From Papilionanthe hookeriana x Papilionanthe teres (taxonomy: Eukaryota; Streptophyta; Magnoliopsida; Asparagales; Orchidaceae), in NCBI GenBank assembly GCA_022702705.1, contig CM040427.1, forward strand, positions 14,655,625 to 14,719,624: a DNA stretch of 64,000 bases. The letters are read 5' to 3'. Below, piece after piece: positions 10,900-22,735 of the stretch. A program made the translations under genes and the position numbers. The notes under the pieces are model-generated. The model was not told the origin of the DNA, did not search any database, and saw nothing but the letters and a program-made list of their open reading frames with translations. Position 1 is the stretch's first letter; every line of letters begins with the position of its first letter.

Positions 10900-13325
10900 G
10901 ATTTTGATTGTTCGAATAATCAAGCGTGTCATCGAAAATAGTAAACAGCCTTTAAAGGTAGAGATGCAAATTTACGATGGTTCGAACAAAGAAATATTGG
11001 ATATCTGCACTGGTCTGCGATTTAAACCCGATAGATTATTTTCTCTATGTAATCTGAAGTCTAGATGACATTTAAATTAGTTATAGCATCTTCATCTTCC
11101 TATAAGTGTAAGCCCTTATAGCTAATTACATCTTAAGCAATTGAAGTTACTTAAGAAAACTCTCAATTAAGGCTGCAGTTTTGTCCTCAAGAAATTTTTA
11201 AATTTAGGTTTTCACGATTGAATATTGGATTTCCAAATGGGAAAAGCTCAAAAGTTTAGTAGTCGCTAACGGACGCTAAAGTGAGAAAATGTACAAATCA
11301 CTAGAAAATATCGAAGAAACCTCAATAGTGTCTTGGATTATCTTATGGTTTGATATTTGACGTTTTTGAAAAAAAATTAATGTTTCAACATGATTTTTTA
11401 TTAGAATGTTAGGATTTATATGCACGACATATAATCATACAAGAGCCTAAAGTGAGGGTTTGCGTCATATATAGAAGGACAACCTTGGAGTCTTAGGATG
11501 AAGTTCACAGAGAGAAATGAAACTTCAGAGCCCTAACCTAAAAAGAAGGGAAACATAGAATGCAATGGACTTACAACCTTGCCTAGAAAGGGGTGACATC
11601 TAAACCACCAAGTCACATTCATAACCATGTGTGACCGATCTCGATGATGCAAGATAGGGTAGGTTGTTGTTATTAGGAGTAATAGGTCTTACAACTTGAT
11701 TATAAATCAAGTTGCCTAACTATGTATGTTATGCATAATGTCCTGAGACTTGTGCGAATATTTTCAGATTTCAAATTTAAGTGTTTTATGTCTCATCCCA
11801 CTCAAATGTTTAGTTGTATTTGATTAGTGCTGAGTGCATCGAAGCAAGCTCTGTAATGGGTTATGCAAGTCCTTAATGATGAATGCATATAAAGTATGTT
11901 AAAAAAGCCAATCAGTATATTTAGGGAGAACTCACTCTATAAGGTGATAGTTCTCACGGGTCAAACTACCTCTTTCAGTGCAATGAGTGAGGACCTAAAG
12001 GCAAGGAGTAGGAGCGATATGTTATGCATACGCCTAAATCTCATGTTATCGTTTATATTCCTAAATAAAAAAAGGAGTTTCTACTTGGTTTTATTTGATG
12101 CCAATCGAGGTTATTCAGATGCATGTCGTTTCTACAATTGTGAATGCAGTGATTTATGTGGTGTAGTTTTGGTTATGAGTTTTTGTTTGAAAATTTATAT
12201 TGAAGTTATGAAGGTTGAGGTAGAAAGTTTAGTCCTTAGGTAAGCCTACTGGTAATCCAAGAAAAAATAGAGATGTAAATACCGGCCTATAATGTGGCCA
12301 GATCCGTCGAATGAATACAAACTGATGGTATGGGTACTAACCCTAACCTATGTTTGACTTGTCAACTGACATCATCCAAACTACCGTTGATGATTTAGTT
12401 GGGTTTCATCCTTCGCTTCATGTTTTTTCTTATTTGGATAGTCAGATTTTATAGTTAACTAACCACAAAACTTCTTAACTCTATAAAAGAAAAGAAGGCT
12501 CCAAAGAGATACCCCCTAGCGTACTACAACAATATATTTATTTATAACAGCCCTGCAAGAAAGAGTTAACACACCAGAATAACATGTAAAGTAAATTTAA
12601 GGCTGTAGTTCAATTCGCCCTGCAAAAGAGTTAAAATGCTTAATATAAATCTATTTATTTGATTATTAATGAGTTAGTTATTTTAAGACAACCTGATCAA
12701 GATGCCAATGACTTCCTGTCATCCCAGAATTATCAGTTTCTCTGATCTATTTAGTCTAGAATGGCAGTTAAATCTACTCTGACCTCAAGATTCTTGTTAA
12801 CAACTATGGGTTTGCGTCATTTGAGAAATCATTGTAAGCCCAGGTAGCATGGTTATAATTGAGTTTAGTGACTTTGTTATTAGGGTTTCATGTAAGTTTT
12901 AATGTCTTTCTTTGATTTTAGGGGTTGAAATTTCTAGGCTGCTTAAGACTTCTTAGTTGATTGAATTTTTGTGTTTTATTTTCATTTTATTTTTGATGTT
13001 GAAATGACCTGGTCAAGATTCCATGGTTCTGCCCTCTCGTGGTCATTTGGATTTGTGGTTTGATTAGTCATGAGTGATTAGAATGTACTTTGTTAGCTGT
13101 CATGGGTTGCCTCCTTCAAAGTTCCTTCTCAAACCGGGTTATGTTTAATAGTTGAAGTTTAAGTTTTAGTAATTTTACAGTGTATATTGTTATGTTTACA
13201 AATTTTGCACTTCAACCCATATTATCTATAGAGTGTGTTTTTAAGTCATGTATGCTTTTACTCTTTTATGAGAGATCAAACACTCCTTGACTTTATTCGT
13301 TTATAGGTAATGAGTTGAGCTGGTG
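10900..13325. other. No recognised gene
   Basis: Inside the presumed body of V. The longest open frame, 11896-12243 forward, has no recognisable domain, no homologous partner elsewhere in the window and ordinary AT-rich codon content. I do not support it as a gene. Confidence 0.45.
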
Positions 13326-13329
13326 TTGA

Positions 13330-14180
13330 TTCATGTTAGTTTGATTTAGCCATGGTTAAATTGGTAACTCCAAGCTCTGGGTTAGCCCAAGTTAGGCTTG
13401 GTTAGTCCGAATTGGTTTACATTGATTTAGGTTAGCCCATGCTATGCTAGGTTAGTCAAAATTGTTTTAAGTTCTTTTGAGTCAGCCCAGGTTAGGTTGA
13501 GTTGGCTCATGTTTGATTTAAGTTGATTTTTAGGCTGGGTTGACCCAAATTTGTTTTAAGTAAGATTTAGGTTAGTTCAAGCTAAACTAGGTTGACCAGG
13601 TTGGATTAAGTTATATTTGGGTTAGACCAGGCTAGGCTAGCTTTACCCAAGTCTGTTTTAATTTAAGTTTATAATTTTGTTCGATCAGTTCTAAGATGGG
13701 TTAGACTTGAGTTAAATTTTAGGTTAGTTAAGTTAGAATTTGATTAAGTTAAGTCTAAGTTGGGTTAGACTTGAGTTTGGTTTAGGTTAAGCTTAGAATT
13801 TAGTTAAGTCAAAGTATAAGTTGGGTTAGACTTGAGTCAAGTTAAGGTTGATTTAAGTTTAGAATTTGGCTAGGTCAAGTCTAAGCTGGATTAGACTGTT
13901 AGCTCAAGTCTAAGTTAGATTAGACTTGAATTAAGTTTAATTTAAGTTGAATTTAGAATTTGGTTAAGTCACATTTATGTTATATTGGACTTGAGTTAAG
14001 TTTAGAATATGGTCAAGTCCCGTTTATGTTGCGTTAAACTTGAGTTAAGTTTAAGTTAAGTTTAAATTTAGTTAAGACAAGTCTAGGTTGGGTTAGACTT
14101 GATTAAAGTTTAAAATTGGGTTTAAATAGAGTTAGACCCAAGTCAAGGCTTAGGATAAATTTAGGTTGACTTCGGTCTAG
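13330..14180. repeat. Diverged ~60-bp tandem repeat
   Basis: Imperfect units of about 60-65 bp with the core TTGGGTTAGACTTGAG (for example near 13760, 13821, 13886 and 14089) plus a variant GTTAGCCCAGGTTAGG at 13380-13510. It resembles the reverse complement of the W arrays in style and position but is older. Confidence 0.7.
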
Positions 14181-14880
14181 GAAGGATTAAACCTAAATTA
14201 AATTTTTATTTTGGTTATTAAGGTAATTTCATAAATAAAGGAATAATTATGAAATTATCCTTTTTAATTATTAATTAAATTTAATGTTTCATTAGGATTG
14301 GATCCTAAAATTTTTGAGTTAGTTTTCATATTTAATTTGAGTATACTAGACAATTTGGGCTAAAATGTAAAATTTATACTTTTACAAATTTATCCCTAAT
14401 GTTTTAATTTTATTTTTAAATTTCTAGAGGTGAAGATTGTTATTTTAGTATTTAAGGTTGTTGCCCTAATTTTTCCTTTTAATTTCCATTTTGAATTATA
14501 TTATTTTTTTATAATGTTTTTTTAAAAATAATTTTAATTTGGATAGAAAATTAAGTGTTTTTGTGTTAGGGAGGTCCATTGATTTTGGAAAAATCAGATA
14601 ACATCTCTAATGACAGAGGGAATAGTCTCTGAAAAATTCATATTTCTATATTTTACATTTAAAATTTTTAATTAAAATACTTTATGTAGTATTTAGTTTA
14701 TTTAAAATTAAATTCTCATTAATTATTTTATTTTTTTAATTTTTATTAATATTTTGTTTGATTAGTGTAAGAGCATTTTTATTTTATTTTTGTGATTTTT
14801 CCTCATCAAATTATGATTTTTTTGAAGTTATATATTAATTTATAATTTAATTAATTCAAAAATCTCTATTTTCTTACTTA

Positions 14881-15290
14881 ACCATGCGATAGCCACATTA
14901 ATCTCGTCCGCTCCAAAGCTCCGCATGTCATCCCGTTGTTGGCTACACTTTCCACATTTGTGCAGAGGTGGTGATCGATCCAGTGCACTGATCCGTGTGA
15001 TATCGATCTTCGACATGCTCAACACCGTCCATTTCAAATAGAAAAAATTAGATGGCACTCTGTCATCATCCACAATGCAATGTAAAGCGTCCACCACACA
15101 CACTAAAACCCTAAGATCTTGTGCTAGACTCAACCAAACATCTCTATTATTGATCATATAGCTTCATCTAAGTAAGATAAACCTATCCATATGATTAAGT
15201 AGGCATGCATTGCTTATTTTCTTCATAAAAGACCAAACATAGGCCTAAATTAGGATTTTTGAGCCATTAACTGGTTACAAGAGCTGAGGC
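14881..15290. other. No recognised gene
   Basis: Boundary zone between V and the next Athila element. A reverse-strand frame at 14840-15157 has no recognisable motif. Confidence 0.35.
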
Positions 15291-15299
15291 CTCAATTGG

Positions 15300-16863
15300 G
15301 CTTGATGGGAACAATCGCCTTCATGCCACTAAGCTCCTTGCTTCAATTTGAGGTGAAATTGGTTCTAGCTATGAGTTAGACCAAATGGGGGTACTGATTG
15401 GTTTTGGGCTTTATGGTAGAGGGTGCGAGAGCGATGTGTGAAATGATTGAATGAATTCCTTTATGATTTGCATATCTTTTTGAATGAAATTGCACTTTAA
15501 AGAAATATATTTTATGTTTTTCTTGCAGATATAACATGTATTATGAGTGGAGCAAATCAGATGAAACATGGACCGAAAAGGAGGGGAATTCAAGCAAAAA
15601 GGAGTGAAATGGGTTGGAGCCTTGACACTAGAATTATGGGGCACCTAGGCCCCAACACCAACCAGTGCAAATAGAGAAGCCGGAGCTTAGGAACCAACCA
15701 CTGGCAAAAATGGAATACAGGAGCCATTGATACCTTGGCGCTATCTCCCTGGAACCAGAAATCGACCCACTTGTTCGAAGCATCATTTGGGCGGTCCAGA
15801 GGCAAATTTGAACGGAGGTTTGAAGGCTATATAAGAGATACTTGAAGCCTTTGGCAAAGAGAGAAGAGAGGAATGATTGAATAGTGCTACTAATTTTAAA
15901 ATCTTTATCTTTAGAGTAGAAGGCTTGCTCTAGGGTAGAGAAAGCAAGTCTAGAGTAGAGAATTGGGGAGAATCTGAGAGTTAAAGTGAGGAGAATCTAC
16001 AAGAGAGCAATAGGGGCTTTGGTGGAGCATTCTCAAGGATGTATTGAGGAAGATAGATAAGTATTCTTGTGTTTAAAGTATTGTATTTCTGTAAACATTT
16101 TGATATGTGTATTCACTTGATTTCAGTGAAGTTTTGTGGTGTTTTCTATATGAATTATGAGTAATCTCATCTACCTTTTCCTTGTGGTGATGTTGTGTGA
16201 TGTGTAGGAAAGTGAAAATGGTTTTAAATTGTCTTTAAACTTTTAATGTGATGATTTTCCTTCAACATTTAATTTACCTATCATTCTAGCCATATGTTTT
16301 GTTAAAACCTGTTGTGAACCCATATGACTTGGGAGAGCTATGGTATGAACTACTAGGAAGATCATGTTGAACTATATGGTATAAAGCAAAAGTACACTGC
16401 AAATTTTAGGAAAATGCTTGATGTTGGGTTCAATGTGGGGCATAAGGAACTAAGACCACTTTAACCAAACTTCTTTAACCACTCGAGAGGGTAAAGAAGA
16501 GAATTGCTTTTATTTGTCACCAGCCACATTTCAATTTATATTTTCATGATTTTCTACACTCCACTACTATCACTGCAAGGGAAGGTAACTTTATGACCTG
16601 ATTATTATCAATTCAATTAGGATAATTAGAATTTATGTAGGATTAAACTTTAATCTTATTTTCATTAGAGTATGAACTAATAACACAAGTTAAATTACTT
16701 TTACATTCCAAATTGAGGACGAATTAAGTAGACTAGAACCTTTTCCTAATTTTGATCACCTAGTTCTCTGTGGGATCGACAACCCGGACTCAAAAAGTTT
16801 GATACTACTTTGACTGTGCAGTTGCATAATCCACCTGAGCTTTGAAGCGTTTGCCATGGGTCA
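15300..16863 (+). repeat. 5' LTR of element A (start approximate)
   Basis: The end is set by GTCA directly before AGCTTTT and the PBS. Near 16771 it contains CTGTGGGATCGACAACCCGG, the conserved U5 segment of Athila-type LTRs. A TATA box is at 15828. The left boundary is a guess, because no 3' LTR survives for comparison. Confidence 0.6.
15828..15835 (+). promoter_or_regulatory. TATA box of A LTR
   Basis: TATATAAG in GGCTATATAAGAG, followed by a purine-rich leader. Confidence 0.55.
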
Positions 16864-16870
16864 AGCTTTT

Positions 16871-16889
16871 CTAGCACTGTTGCCATGGA
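16871..16889 (+). promoter_or_regulatory. Primer-binding site of A, mutated
   Basis: CTAGCACTGTTGCCATGGA is a mutated version of the Athila-type PBS TGGCGCCGTTGCCGGGGA, preceded by CAAGCTTTT as the family has CAAGTTTT. It lies 8 bp after the LTR end. Confidence 0.6.
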
Positions 16890-17138
16890 GCTACATTGAA
16901 GAATTTAGGAGAATATTAGTTGAACTATTAGGACATAGATTTGGTAATTTTAATATTATTATCAATATTATTTTTGTGTGTTGTACTAATTGTTTATTTG
17001 TGTGGAAACCTACAAGTGAATCTTTAGTTATTAAATGCGTAGGATAGGACCAACATGACTTAAACCTCACGACTAAGAATAAGAGAGAACTACAAGGAAA
17101 ATTAGAAAATAGAAAAAATTAACGAACTTAAAGAAGAA

Positions 17139-18310
17139 ATGGCGAATACTGAGCACATTAACTTAGATACTCAAGAATCAATTAATGAACATCATGACGT
17201 GCAAATACCGTAAAGGTATTATGTTATTCCTACGACAGATGAAATTCACTCAAGTATTCAAACTCTTGTCGTAGACGCCAATACTTTTGAGCTTAATTTT
17301 GCTATCATCCAAATGGTGCAGAACAACTAGTTTAGGTAAACCCCGTATGAGGATCCAATTTTATATTTGATAAGTTTCTTAGAACATTGCACCGCATTTC
17401 GCTATAATGGTGTTTCCAAAGATGCTGTTAGACTTAGGCTTTTTCCCTTTTCCCTTAGTGATAAAGCCAAAATTTGGTTGAACTCATTAGTACATGGATC
17501 TATTAAAACATGCAGTGAACTTGCAAAAAATTTCCTGGCCAAGTATTTTCAGCATTAGAAACTTGTCAAATTAAGGAATGATGTTACTTCATTCTTCCAA
17601 TATGAAGGTGAGTCGATATAAAAGGCTTTCGAGAGATTTAAGGAACTTCTTAGGAAATACCTGGATCATGCTCTGCCCGATTGGATGATTGTCAGAACTT
17701 TTTACAATGGTTTAGTAGGATCCCTTAGATCTATTATCGATGCTGCAGCTGGAGGTTCACTCATGTCAAATCCATTTGATGTGGCCTATTCTTTAATTGA
17801 GGAGATGGATACTAACACCTTCAATGGCCTGTTGAGAGAGTAAACCCGAAGAAGGTAGCTAGTTTACATGATAGAATATGCTTTCAATTCTAACTTCGCA
17901 GATAGCAACATTATCTATGAAGTTAAGCCAATTTGGGATGAGTCGACCATATAATTGAGGAAAATTCATTTGGGCAATTGGTTGATGCTAACACTTCATC
18001 ACATGAGACTCTCAATGTGATAAACAACAACATTAACATTCATTATTCCAATTTTTACAACCCATGTTGGGAAAACCACCCTAACTTTAACTGGAATAAA
18101 AATCTTGGTGAACGAAATCAACATCGGGGTAATATTCAGACAAATCATATTGGGAATTGGAATAATCAATTTAATTCTAACTTTAAACCATCATATCCTC
18201 CTGGATTTAAGTAGAACCGATAATTTAAGGAAAAGAAGTTGTCATTGGAGGAAGTTGTGTTGCAAATGGGAAATCAATTATAAAGTTAAGGGACTGCTAT
18301 AAGAAATATT
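17139..18310 (+). pseudogene. gag: Athila gag, decayed (element A)
   Basis: The frame opens at ATGGCGAATACTGAG. The capsid domain is best seen at 17367-17558, with DAVRLRLFPFSLSDKAKIWL and then the FLAKYF block, and continues through stops at 17560-17830 with WMIVRTFYNGL and IDAAAGGSLM. Downstream (18040-18090) is YNPCWENHPNFNW, the conserved Athila segment before protease. Gag would form the virus-like particle in the cytoplasm. At least five stops or shifts break the frame. Confidence 0.85.
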
Positions 18311-18689
18311 CAGAATCAGTTGGGGCAGATTGCTAACTCCCTTAGTAGTTGACCCCAAGTAACTCTTCCTAGCCATACTGAGATTTAACCCTAAGGAGAA
18401 GAATAGTGAGCACGTCAAAGTTGTGAAGTTAAGCAGCGGAAAAGGGTTGGAAGATAAAGTTCAGAAGAATCATGAGTTGGAGAAAGAGTATTCAGAGCTT
18501 GAATAACCTAAGGAAAATATCTCTAATGAATTGGTGAAACCAGTTTCACCAACTCAGATTAACTTAGAAAAACCTCCACCTCCCTTTCTTCAAAGACTAC
18601 AACATCAAAAATTAGATCAACAATTTTTGAGATTTCCATAAGTCTTTAAGAAGCTAAAAATTAACATTCTTTTTACTAAGAGTCTGGAG

Positions 18690-19194
18690 CAAATGCCCAG
18701 TTATGTAAAGTTGATGAAAGACATCCTCAACAAGAAGAGGAATTTTGGAGATTATGGGATGGTTGCCCTTAGTAAGGAGTGTGGCACTATCATTCAGAAA
18801 AAGCTTCCTAAAAAACTTAAAGACCCTGGGAGCTTTACTATCCCTTGTGCAATTGAAGAAATATTTTATCGCAAAGCTTTATGTGATCTTGGAGAAAATA
18901 TAAATCTTATGTCATTATCTATCTTCAGAAGGTTCATATTATGAGAAGTGTCTCCTACTACTACAACCCTTTAACCGGTTGATTGATCGATCACATATCC
19001 AAATGGGGTTATACAAGATGTTCTTGTCTAAGTGGATAAGTTTATCTTTCATGTTGATTCTATTTTGTTACATATGGAGGAAGATAAATAAACCCATCAT
19101 ATTAGGTAGATCTTTTCTAGCCACTGGACGAGCAATGATAGATGTACAGGAACATGAATTAACAATGAGAGTAAATGATCAGGAGGTAACCTAA
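18690..19194 (+). pseudogene. pol: Athila aspartic protease, decayed (element A)
   Basis: Begins PSYVKLMKDILNKKR, the usual Athila lead-in, then GSFTIPCAI and the active-site segment ALCDLGENIN. The family has DLGASIN, so the catalytic Asp is kept but the following residues have changed. After a stop and frameshift near 18945 the C-terminal half reads IILGRSFLATGRAMID. This enzyme would cut the Gag-Pol polyprotein. Confidence 0.85.
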
Positions 19195-19465
19195 ACGTAT
19201 TAATAAATATGAAGTATCCTTCTAAAAAAAATGAAGACGTATGTTTTCTAATGGATTTAATTGATTGTTTTTTTAATCGTCATTTCTGAGAAAATTATGA
19301 AATTAAATCAGTAGAGCAATATTTGGAAGAGAATATTTCAGACTGTCAGAAGTTCTATCGATTACTAATAATTCAAAAGTTATTTAGGAAAGGTTTGAGA
19401 TTCTTGATAAAACTGAAAATAGTAAACTTCTTATTCCTTTTGTAGAGGAAACCTCTGAACTTGAA

Positions 19466-20500
19466 ATGAAAGAGCTTCCTAAATACCTAAAAAATACTTA
19501 CTTGGGAAAGTTATCTACATTACTTATTATCATATCCTCAGATTTGACTAACTCGCAGGAGGAGAAATTAATGAATAGTCTGAGAAATTATAAGAAAGCT
19601 TTTGGATGGACCTTAGTTGATATCAAAGGGATTAGTCCTTCCATGTGCATGCATAGGATCCTGTTGGAAAAAAAACCATAAACTTAGGGCAAATATTCAA
19701 AGAAGATTAAACCCAATAATGAAATTTGTCGTTAAAAAGTAAATTTGAGAATGACTAAATGCATGTATTATCTATCCTATATCAGATAGTGCATGGGTTA
19801 ACCCTATCCATCGTGTTCCTAAGAAAGGGGAGTGACGGTATCTGTTAATGAACATAATGAATTAATTCATACTAGACACGTCATTGGGTGGTGCATATGT
19901 ATCGATTATCAAAAATAAAATTCGGCCACTAGGAAAGATCACTTTTTTTTACCTTTTTTGGATCAGATGTTGGATCGACTAGCTGGCCATCCATATTTTT
20001 ACTTTTTAGATAGATATTATGGGTATCATAAAATATCTATAGCTGTTAAGGATCAAGAGAAAACAATATTCACAAGTCATTATGGAACTTTTGTTTTTTT
20101 GTAGAATGCCATATGGGTTATGTAACGCACCAGCAACATTTCAACTGTGTATGTTGTCAATTGTACACAACGTAATTGAGAAAGGGATAGATGCTTTCAT
20201 GGATGATTTCTCAGTGTTTTGGCCCTACATTTGACTATTTTCTTGATCATCTTGCTTAGGTGCTAAGACACTATGAAGAGACTAACCTTGTTCTTAATGG
20301 GAGAAATGTCAATTTATGGTTTTAGAAGGAATTGTTTTAGGGAATAAAATTTCTGAGAAAGGCATGGAAGTTAACCTAGTGAAAGTTCAAGTTATTGAAT
20401 TGCTACCACCACCTACTAATTTGAGGGCGAGTTTGAAGTTTTCCAGGATATGCTGAATTCTATAAATGATATATAAAAGATTTTTAAAAAATTGTCGAAT
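19466..20500 (+). pseudogene. pol: Athila reverse transcriptase, decayed (element A)
   Basis: The linker before RT (19466-19681) reads KKAFGWTLVDIKGISPSMCM then HRILLE. The fingers and palm follow in shifting frames: ICIDYQ, LPFLDQMLDRLAGHPYF, RMPYGLCNAPATFQ, and the catalytic segment AFMDDFSVF near 20195-20220 with both aspartates kept. At least eight stops or shifts. Copies RNA to DNA in functional elements. Confidence 0.85.
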
Positions 20501-20569
20501 CTCTATGATGTCTCTTGGAAAAAGATGTTCTATTAAAATTTTTTCATGAATGTCTAAAAGCATTTAACA

Positions 20570-20990
20570 CTCTAAAAGAGAAGTTAGCCACTACTCCTAT
20601 TATTGTCTCACCAGATTGGGGGAGACCTTTCAAACAAATGTGACACAAGTTACTATGTTATAAGAGCAGTTTTAGCACAATGACATGATAAGGTATTTAT
20701 GGCTATATATTTTTCCAGCAAGACTCTTAGTGAAGCTCAAATTAATTTTACTACTACTGAAAAGGAGCTTTTAGCGATTTTTTATTCTTTTTGATAAATT
20801 TTGATCCTATTTGCTTGGAACTAAATGGTTTGTTCACACTGACCATTCTGCTATTAGAGATCTGATGTCAAAGAAGGATGACAAGCCCAGATTAATCAGA
20901 TGAGTCATTTTAATGCAAGAATTTGATATTGAAGTAGTAGATCAGAAAGGAACAAAAAATCAAATAGCATATCATTTATCACTTCATTCT
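20570..20990 (+). pseudogene. pol: Athila RNase H and start of integrase linker, decayed (element A)
   Basis: LATTPIIVSPDWGRPF leads in. Then the segments around AQINFTTTEKELLAIF and the HTDHS-type block can be followed in shifted frames, and 20913-20990 reads EFDIEVVDQKGTKNQIAYHLS, where the family has DRKG...N.VADHLSRL. After that the pol reading ends in the tandem repeat. No integrase follows. Confidence 0.75.
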
Positions 20991-21770
20991 AGGAGGGCCT
21001 TACATGCACTTTACGAGCTAGTCAAAGAGAAAGGATGTCGTATTCCATCGAAAGAGGTCTTATATCACTTCTCAGAAGTTGATGTCATACCCCAATTTCA
21101 TTAGAAAGGAATGTTGATGGCCTTACATTCTAACTAAAATGATAAACATGTCAGCTAATCGAAAGAGGAAAGTTGTGATTCCATTTGAGGAGGGTCTTAC
21201 ATCCACTTTACGAACTAGACAGGGAGAAAGGATGTTGTATTCCATTAAAAGGGTTTTATACCACCTCTCAAAAGTTGATGTCTTATCCCTGTTCATTAGA
21301 AAGGAATGTCAATGACCTTACATCTTAACTAAGAGAAAAACATGTCAGCTAAATGAAAGAGGAAAGCCTTGATTCCATTCGAGGAGGGCCTTACATCCAC
21401 TTTACGAACTAGCCCATGAGAAAGGATGTTGTATTCCATTGAAGGAGGTCTTATACCACTTCTCGGAAGTTGATGTCGTGTCCCTGTTTCATTAGAAAGG
21501 AATGTCGATGGCCTTATATCCTAACTAAGAGGAAATCATGTCAGCTAGTCCAAAGAGAAAAGTCGTGATTCCATTCGAGGAGGCATTTTTTCCACTTTAT
21601 GATCTAGTTAGGAAGAAAGGATTCCATATTCCATTGAAGAAGGTCTTATAGCACTTTTTAGAAGTTGATGTCATGTCCTTATTTCATTAGCAAGGAATGC
21701 CAATGGCTTTATATCCTAACTAATAAGAGAACAGGTAAACTAGAGCAAAGCAGTGACTCCGTACAAAGGT
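20985..21770. repeat. ~196-bp tandem repeat, about four copies
   Basis: The landmark GGAGGGCCTTACATCCACTT recurs at 20992, 21189, 21383 and (as GGAGGCATTTTTTCCACTTT) 21579, with a partial fifth near 21765; spacing is 197, 194 and 196. Each unit holds TATTCCATT-GAA-GAGGTCTTATA, GAAGTTGATGTC, and CATTAGAAAGGAATG. The first unit abuts the end of recognisable pol in element A. Confidence 0.85.
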
Positions 21771-21984
21771 GGCCTTATATCTAACTATCTAGAGAAGAAA
21801 GTGTGTGAATGTATCATAGGAGGTGAGGTAAGTCTCTGTTTGGAAGCGACTCTTTTTGTTTCTGAAACTATAGTAGGAGGTCAGGAAAGTCTCTGCATAG
21901 CTTACTAGGTAGATACAGTTGAAGGTTGTAGAAATACATATAATATACAAATTCGGACTAGTACATGCTTGGAGTTATAATTCG

Positions 21985-21986
<2 letters not shown>

Positions 21987-22045
<59 letters not shown>
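21987..22045. repeat. (AT)n microsatellite
   Basis: About 29 TA dinucleotides in a row, followed by the dyad ACGGATCATCCGT at 22054 and a run of ten or more G near 22088. Confidence 0.95.
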
Positions 22046-22047
<2 letters not shown>

Positions 22048-22099
22048 CTATATACGGATCATCCGTAAATGATTTTCGAGGGTGGGTGGGGGGGGGGGT

Positions 22100-22735
22100 T
22101 ATGAAAGGATGCCTTGCTATATTTCTATGCATGAGATTAGATAATGCACTCACTAGTAAAGCATGATTCTTTTGTAACAATTGATTGGACATGTATACAT
22201 TGTGATTGCTTTTAATTATCGTGAACATAGATTTGAGTGATTGACTGTAAAGACAATTAAATTTGGGTTTACCCCAAACCTGAAGAGAAGTTGATTAAAA
22301 AAAAATACAAACAAAATAATATCTAAATAGAAATGAAAAAAAATCAATCAAAATCAAATAAAAAAAAATTGGAATAAGAAAATAAAAAAAAATAAAATAA
22401 CCCAAACAAACATAAATTTGAACCTCCCTGCTAACTTGGTTCCATGTTAAACTTTCTCAGCCTATTGTTATTATTAGTTTCCTTTGTCCTTATGTTAAGG
22501 ATTTATTTTCAAAGAATTTTTATTCTTTTCCCTGTGTGAAACAAGTTTGGTTGGTTCTATGGAACTGCATCTCTTTTCACATATACTTTCCTTCGATTAG
22601 CTCTTGAGTTGAATGTGAGTCTCTAGCATTCCTTTTAATCTGATTCTTTTTTTTCATCTCTTGGGATTGATGTAAGTCTCCAACTTTCTTTCTCATTGTG
22701 ACAAAGATATTTTCTGGAGGTTTGGCATAATTTCC
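22100..22735. other. No recognised gene
   Basis: Includes an A-rich stretch at 22290-22410 that may be an old poly(A) tail or simple repeat. Nothing else recognised. Confidence 0.4.

Larger units (their letters stand above)
10834..14880 (-). mobile_element. Old Tat-like LTR 'V', relative of insertion W
   Basis: The right part, 14250-14880, matches the inverted sequence of 54060-54640 in insertion W through several blocks; a shared run is GCATTTTTATTTTATTTTT at 14773-14791. Next to it, 13330-14180 is a short-period tandem repeat in the place where W has its repeat arrays. The primer-binding site at 10811-10833 closes the LTR. The order is the same as in W. The copy is far more diverged than W, and its upstream limit beyond 14880 is not clear. 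No gag or pol was seen leftward of the PBS. Confidence 0.55.
15300..21000 (+). mobile_element. Athila-lineage Ty3/gypsy element 'A', decayed and 3'-truncated
   Basis: In forward order: 5' LTR with TATA box, PBS, gag, aspartic protease, reverse transcriptase and RNase H. All domains are of the Athila type but broken by many stops and frameshifts. Integrase and 3' LTR are missing. Recognisable pol ends at the RNase H-integrase linker, exactly where a 196-bp tandem repeat begins. Confidence 0.85.

Noticed and set aside
11896..12243. 115-codon forward ORF
   Set aside because: No recognised domain, no start context and no second copy; lies within the presumed body of LTR V.
14840..15157. 105-codon reverse-strand ORF
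   Set aside because: No motif recognised and no conserved copy in the window.
21905..22228. 107-codon reverse-strand ORF with an Ile-Tyr run
   Set aside because: Created by the (AT)n microsatellite; no motif in the flanks.
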